Shown piece by piece: positions 57,717 to 60,817 of a stretch of DNA of 60,817 bases. How positions within the stretch are numbered: the first letter of the stretch is position 1; each line of letters starts with the position of its first letter. The notes under the pieces are model-generated. The model did no database searches. It saw only the letters and a program-made list of their open reading frames with translations, and was not told the DNA's origin. Source of the DNA: an uncultured Spirochaetaceae bacterium (GTDB taxonomy: Bacteria; Spirochaetota; Spirochaetia; Treponematales; Treponemataceae); assembly GCA_902799665.1 (NCBI GenBank), contig CADCBK010000003.1:71566-132382 (forward strand). Reading direction: 5' to 3'. Position numbers and translations under genes: made by a program.

Positions 57717-57833
57717 TTATGCTCCGTTATAAATATTCATTTCATAGAATAGAAAATCTGCCCAGCCTGTATTTTCAATCACATTGATGTGCTTTTCTCT
57801 TACGAGTTCAAAATCTTTTGCAAGTTCAAGCAT
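57717..57833 (-). CDS. Short unrecognised ORF of 38 codons
   Basis: GGAGA ten bases before an ATG opens MLELAKDFELVREKHINVIE and runs to a TAA one base before the DinB-like remnant. It follows the VOC gene by 32 bases. It may be a small gene or a fragment. The 57474-57860 interval holds only this and the DinB remnant. Confidence 0.35.
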   Translation of the reverse strand: MLELAKDFELVREKHINVIENTGWADFLFYEMNIYNGA

Positions 57834-57865
57834 CTTTATACTCTCCGATGGATTTATAATCTTTG

Positions 57866-58255
57866 CTATTCCGTAAAAGAGCCGATTTCAACAAGGTTTC
57901 CTTCCGGGTCTGCGATGTAGCAGGTTCGCTGCCCCCAGGGCTCCGTTGTGGGCGGCATGACAGGCTGGGCGCCTTTTGCCGTCACTTCCGCAAAGGTTTT
58001 GTCAACAGCGGCGTAGTTTTCCACGCCCAAGGCAATTTCAAAGTGTCCGTTGATTTTATCTGCGTAGTTGAATTTTGAATTGGTCATCTTTTCAATGTCA
58101 TTTCTGCCGTAGAGCAAAAACAAGGTGCCGTCTTTTTCAAGAAAAACGTTTGTCGTGTTCTCGTCTTCCTTGATTCCAAAGCCAAGAACGTCGCGATAAA
58201 ATCGCACCATCGTCGGCATGTCCTTTACAAAAATTCCAAATCCTTCTAGTTTCAT
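57866..58255 (-). CDS. Glyoxalase/bleomycin-resistance (VOC) family protein
   Basis: 129 residues with GGAGGCAAT before the ATG. One VOC domain: IFVKDMPTMVRFYRDVLGFG at the N-terminus, FEIALGVENYAAVDKTFAEV in the middle, and PWGQRTCYIADPEGNLVEIGSF at the end, with the metal-site glutamate in LVEIG. The substrate cannot be told; candidates are glyoxal adducts or antibiotics. It is 67 bases downstream of an AraC-type regulator. Confidence 0.88.
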   Translation of the reverse strand: MKLEGFGIFVKDMPTMVRFYRDVLGFGIKEDENTTNVFLEKDGTLFLLYGRNDIEKMTNSKFNYADKINGHFEIALGVENYAAVDKTFAEVTAKGAQPVMPPTTEPWGQRTCYIADPEGNLVEIGSFTE

Positions 58256-58322
58256 ATTGCCTCCAATCTTTTTTTCAATTATAAGATTGATTCCGATTTA
58301 TGTATTGTAAAAATCCGACAGT

Positions 58323-59138
58323 TTATTTTGCGCTGAATGCGATTTTGCGGGCTTGTGTAAGATTCATTCCGTGGAATTTTTTGAAGTCGTTCAAAAGGTG
58401 AGCTTGGTCAAAATAGCCGAAGTCGGCGACTGCGTCCTGAATGTCAAAAATCTTTGAAAAGCATACGCTCTGCCACAGGCTTTGATAGCGGATGAGCGAC
58501 GAAACTTTTTTGGGCGAGAGGGAAAGAGCTTGCGCGAAAAATCGTTCCAGTTGGCGTTCGCTTGCGTGAATGTCTTTTAGCAGGGAAGAGAGGTTCTGCG
58601 AGCCGCGGGTACGAATCATCTGAGTTATTGCGTCCATGACAAGCGAATTTTGTTCAGGCCTTTTTGAAGCGGGGCGGACGAGAAGCTTAAGAAGCGTTTC
58701 TTCGGCAATCTGCTTGAATTCCTCAAGATTCATAGTCGGCGAAAATTTTGAGCGAAGTGATTTTTCGATTGTTAGGAAATGCGCGCGCAATTCAAAGAAT
58801 CCGTTCGCGGTTTTAAAAAGCGGCTCGTCTGAAAAAGCGGAAGCCTGCCATGCGTAAAACCTGATTCCAAAAAGCCGTCTGCGCTGGCCTTGCGAATGAA
58901 CAGACGCAAAAGTCTTGTCGCTCACGCCGCAAAAAAAGAATTCCTTTTCCGTTTCGTCTGTCACAATGATGATGTCCGCGCATAAATCTGGAATGATGGG
59001 GACTGGCGAAACTTCATTCCATGAAGTCCAAAAGCAGCGGACGTAAGGAGCAAGCTCCTTTGAAGGGAGAAGTTCCCGGTAGCCGGAGCGAGAAAACGGA
59101 GTTGAAGTCAGCGGAAAAAACATTTCATTCATTCTCAT
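58323..59138 (-). CDS. AraC-family transcriptional regulator
   Basis: 271 residues. The C-terminal 100 residues are the two AraC helix-turn-helix motifs (LLKDIHASERQLERFFAQAL, IQDAVADFGYFDQAHLLNDF, then KKFHGMNLTQARK). The N-terminal part has PYVRCFWTSWNEVSPVPIIPDLCADIIIV, as in AraC proteins with a DUF6597-type sensor region. Its ATG overlaps the TfoX-like gene's stop. It may control the VOC gene downstream or its own operon. Confidence 0.9.
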   Translation of the reverse strand: MRMNEMFFPLTSTPFSRSGYRELLPSKELAPYVRCFWTSWNEVSPVPIIPDLCADIIIVTDETEKEFFFCGVSDKTFASVHSQGQRRRLFGIRFYAWQASAFSDEPLFKTANGFFELRAHFLTIEKSLRSKFSPTMNLEEFKQIAEETLLKLLVRPASKRPEQNSLVMDAITQMIRTRGSQNLSSLLKDIHASERQLERFFAQALSLSPKKVSSLIRYQSLWQSVCFSKIFDIQDAVADFGYFDQAHLLNDFKKFHGMNLTQARKIAFSAK

Positions 59139-59458
59139 TTTGCTTTCTTTGGTTTCTTCGCTTTCTTTTCGGGCAGTTCAGAATGCATTCCTTCCAGCAA
59201 TTCCGCAATCAAATCCGCATTCTCAAAATTGTCGAACACATGCATCAGCGTTTTGGATTCTTCATAAGGATAGCGCAGCTCTGAGTCCGCAAGCAATCTG
59301 TCAGATGTCGGCGTTCTCTTTAAAAACAATTCATTGCCGCAAATGTCGCCTATCAACTTGCCGTTAAAGTACACAAGGTACCCGCCCATCATGGCCCTTA
59401 TGGCAACGTCGCCGGCCGCGGAAAAAGTCTCGCGCACATATTCGTTAAATTCATTCAT
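59135..59458 (-). CDS. TfoX N-terminal domain protein
   Basis: 107 residues from the ATG at 59458 with GAGGT eight bases upstream. The single domain matches TfoX_N: FSAAGDVAIRAMMGGYLVYF, then GKLIGDICGNELFLKR, ending in a Lys-rich tail (KKAKKPKKAK). The full Sxy/TfoX competence regulator also has a C-terminal domain that is absent here. Stand-alone TfoX_N proteins are common and of unknown function. Confidence 0.88.
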   Translation of the reverse strand: MNEFNEYVRETFSAAGDVAIRAMMGGYLVYFNGKLIGDICGNELFLKRTPTSDRLLADSELRYPYEESKTLMHVFDNFENADLIAELLEGMHSELPEKKAKKPKKAK

Positions 59459-59497
59459 TGTGATTACCTCCATTACTACCGATTTTTCATAGTATTA

Positions 59498-59953
59498 TTA
59501 TCTTTCAGCAATGAATCGAACAAGTTCTACATTGCCGTCTCTTTCTGTTGATTCTATGCGAAAGCCGCATTTTTCAGTATAAAACTTCACGTTTTCTTTC
59601 TTATCTATTGGCGTCACTAAAGTGAGCGTATTCCAATCTTCAAGACGCGCCTTCAAAAACTGCATTGCCTGCGTTCCTATTCCCTTGCCTTGAAATTCAG
59701 GGATAACGCACAAACAGCCAACCTCATATTCTCCCGCTCCAAGCTTTGCATAAGAAACACAGCCGACAGGCTCGCCATCGCATAGTATGATATGTTTCGG
59801 GCGCTGCATAATCGACTTTTCCATTGATTCTTTTGTTTGTCCATATCCAGGGCACGAGCCGAATCGCAAGTAATCGTCATAAAAAGAAGCGTTGTAAATA
59901 TTCGCCAACACTTCCGCGTCTTCTATGGCAGCTTGCCTATATTCTATTTTCAT
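59498..59953 (-). CDS. GNAT-family N-acetyltransferase
   Basis: 151 residues. The acetyl-CoA site is VGCLCVIPEFQGKGIGTQAMQFL (motif A), followed by LVTPIDKKENVKFYTEKCGF. The start overlaps the previous acetyltransferase gene (ATGA), so the two GNAT genes are coupled. The acceptor is unknown. Confidence 0.9.
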   Translation of the reverse strand: MKIEYRQAAIEDAEVLANIYNASFYDDYLRFGSCPGYGQTKESMEKSIMQRPKHIILCDGEPVGCVSYAKLGAGEYEVGCLCVIPEFQGKGIGTQAMQFLKARLEDWNTLTLVTPIDKKENVKFYTEKCGFRIESTERDGNVELVRFIAER

Positions 59954-60408
59954 AACACCCTTTCCAACATAACAATATATTCGGGTGTGCCTTCCTCAAG
60001 TTGTCTTTTTCCGTTCGCCGCAAATCCATGCGCCTCATAAAACTTTATCGCGTCAACATTCTTTTCCAAAACCCACAGAAAACGAGCGCCATGCGTTTCC
60101 TTGGCAAACTCTATGAGCTTGGCGCCAATGCCCTGGCTCCAGAAAAAATAATCCACATACAATTCAACAATTTCTTTTCCCTCGATATGAATCATTCCCT
60201 TGACAATCCCGTCATCGTAAACCCAGATGTTATCGAGAATTTTGGGTTTGCCATATTCTTCTACAAGCTTAACAACCTGCAATTCATTGAATGAATAGTC
60301 GTCGTTATTGAAGATCGGCCTATACTTAATTCTCTTTGCAAACACCAGGATTTCAGCGATTCTTGACAGGTCTTTTGCTTTCGCCTTTCTTATATTTTCT
60401 GCGTTCAT
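59950..60408 (-). CDS. GNAT-family N-acetyltransferase
   Basis: 152 residues starting MNAENIRKAKAKDLSRIAEI. Motif A is ELYVDYFFWSQGIGAKLIEFA, followed by FLWVLEKNVDAIKFYEAHGFAANGKRQ. It is probably an acetyltransferase for a small amine or peptide. It lies 19 bases downstream of the flavodoxin-like gene, in the same run of minus-strand genes. Confidence 0.9.
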   Translation of the reverse strand: MNAENIRKAKAKDLSRIAEILVFAKRIKYRPIFNNDDYSFNELQVVKLVEEYGKPKILDNIWVYDDGIVKGMIHIEGKEIVELYVDYFFWSQGIGAKLIEFAKETHGARFLWVLEKNVDAIKFYEAHGFAANGKRQLEEGTPEYIVMLERVL

Positions 60409-60427
60409 AATATATCAACTCCGTATA

Positions 60428-60817
60428 TCATATCGCCGCTTCGATTTGCCTCAAGCTTTCAAAGTCGATGAAGTCAACTTGCTTTCCGTAAGTTTCCAGC
60501 ATCGCGCGGGTTTCGGCGTTTTGTTTTTCCGGGGGAAGGCTTTTGACTTTTTTGACCAAGAGCGCCATCATCATTTTCAGCTTTAGGTTGAGGCGGCTGT
60601 AGTCAATCGCGCCGCGCAAGTGAAAAATGCGGGCGGATTCAAAAACCTCTTTTGAAAGCTGCCGCACCAGCGACTTTCGTATGTTTTCAACGTTTTCTTT
60701 GTCGGTCGGGTCGGCAAGGCCAACGGTGGCGATTATTATTTTTTTGGCGGCAATGTTCTTCAACTTGCCCAGCGTTTTTTTCATTCCCAAAACGCCGCCC
60801 GCGTAGAGCGCTCCGAT
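60428..60817 (-). CDS. Flavodoxin-like protein, 5' part outside window
   Basis: The frame is open to the right window edge, giving 129 visible C-terminal residues. The edge sequence IGALYAGGVLGMKKTLGKL and the following KKIIIATVGLADPTD fit the flavodoxin domain family related to menaquinone-dependent protoporphyrinogen oxidase. The N-terminal FMN phosphate loop is outside the window. A Met within this part (60784) is unlikely to be the real start because the homology continues upstream. Confidence 0.8.
   Translation of the reverse strand: MGALYAGGVLGMKKTLGKLKNIAAKKIIIATVGLADPTDKENVENIRKSLVRQLSKEVFESARIFHLRGAIDYSRLNLKLKMMMALLVKKVKSLPPEKQNAETRAMLETYGKQVDFIDFESLRQIEAAI

Noticed and set aside
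57504..57752. 82-codon plus-strand frame in the decayed zone
   Set aside because: No ribosome-binding site or family resemblance; the minus strand carries a recognisable DinB-like remnant here.
1..60817. CRISPR arrays, tRNA or rRNA genes, integrases, insertion sequences
   Set aside because: Looked for by eye on both strands; no regularly spaced repeats, no tRNA arm consensus and no transposase or integrase motifs were found.

Overview
The window reads as chromosomal DNA of a spirochaete, most likely a Treponema. The reasons are flagellar chaperones (FliS and an FlgN-like protein), the TIGR03546/TIGR03545 gene pair of outer-membrane bacteria, a MoxR-Bat operon, a Gld-type ABC exporter, a ddh-lysA lysine operon and many small outer-membrane or lipoprotein genes. 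This placement is an inference from gene content. No rRNA, tRNA, CRISPR array, integrase or transposase was seen.

Layout. 1-4.4 kb: two unrecognised proteins, metF and rqcH on the minus strand. 4.4-7.5 kb: an accessory patch with a poly-G-bearing lipoprotein gene, a dispersed repeat, and a DUF3800 gene broken by one in-frame stop and preceded by its own short RNA. 7.6-16.9 kb: TIGR03546/03545, a sodium:solute symporter, fliS and an flgN-like gene, a purine permease, lspA, mntP and a DJ-1 protein. 16.9-21.0 kb: a response regulator and a sensorless hybrid kinase overlapping a PHP phosphatase. 21.0-22.3 kb: a DksA/TraR zinc-finger protein, infA and a J-domain protein. 22.3-29.6 kb: one long minus-strand operon, moxR-DUF58-DUF4381-like-batA-batBC-batD-smr. 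29.7-35.4 kb: an aminotransferase, a solute-binding lipoprotein, a candidate small RNA, an EEP-family lipoprotein and a stand-alone AICAR formyltransferase. 35.4-40.4 kb: a LEA-like secreted protein and a Gld-type ABC exporter. 40.4-47.1 kb: a FAD oxidoreductase, a Bax-inhibitor-1 protein, a DHH phosphoesterase, a ROK regulator, a Fic protein with a histone-H1-like tail and an outer-membrane barrel. 47.2-52.6 kb: a DEAD-box helicase, the phosphatidylethanolamine genes (pssA, psd and a flippase-like protein) and another barrel. 52.7-55.6 kb: a TrmB regulator with ddh and lysA. 55.7-57.9 kb: a zone of truncated genes around one intact acetyltransferase. 57.9-60.8 kb: a minus-strand run of small stress and regulatory genes ending in a flavodoxin-like gene cut by the window edge.

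Regulation. Where -35/-10 pairs can be read, many lie with the -10 only 6-8 bases before the start codon and no Shine-Dalgarno sequence. This predicts leaderless mRNAs for metF, lspA, the response regulator, the J-domain gene, the aminotransferase, the AICAR formyltransferase, the Bax-inhibitor gene and the Fic gene. Operon-internal genes use GGAG-type sites or ATGA overlaps. rqcH and the poly-G lipoprotein gene appear to share one palindromic -35 hexamer.

The best candidates for something new are the promoter-RNA-terminator unit in front of the DUF3800 gene at 6.6-7.45 kb, a roughly 205-nt candidate RNA with a mini-ORF at 32.7-32.9 kb, the Fic protein with an altered active site and basic tail, the poly-G tract, and a four-copy structured intergenic repeat.
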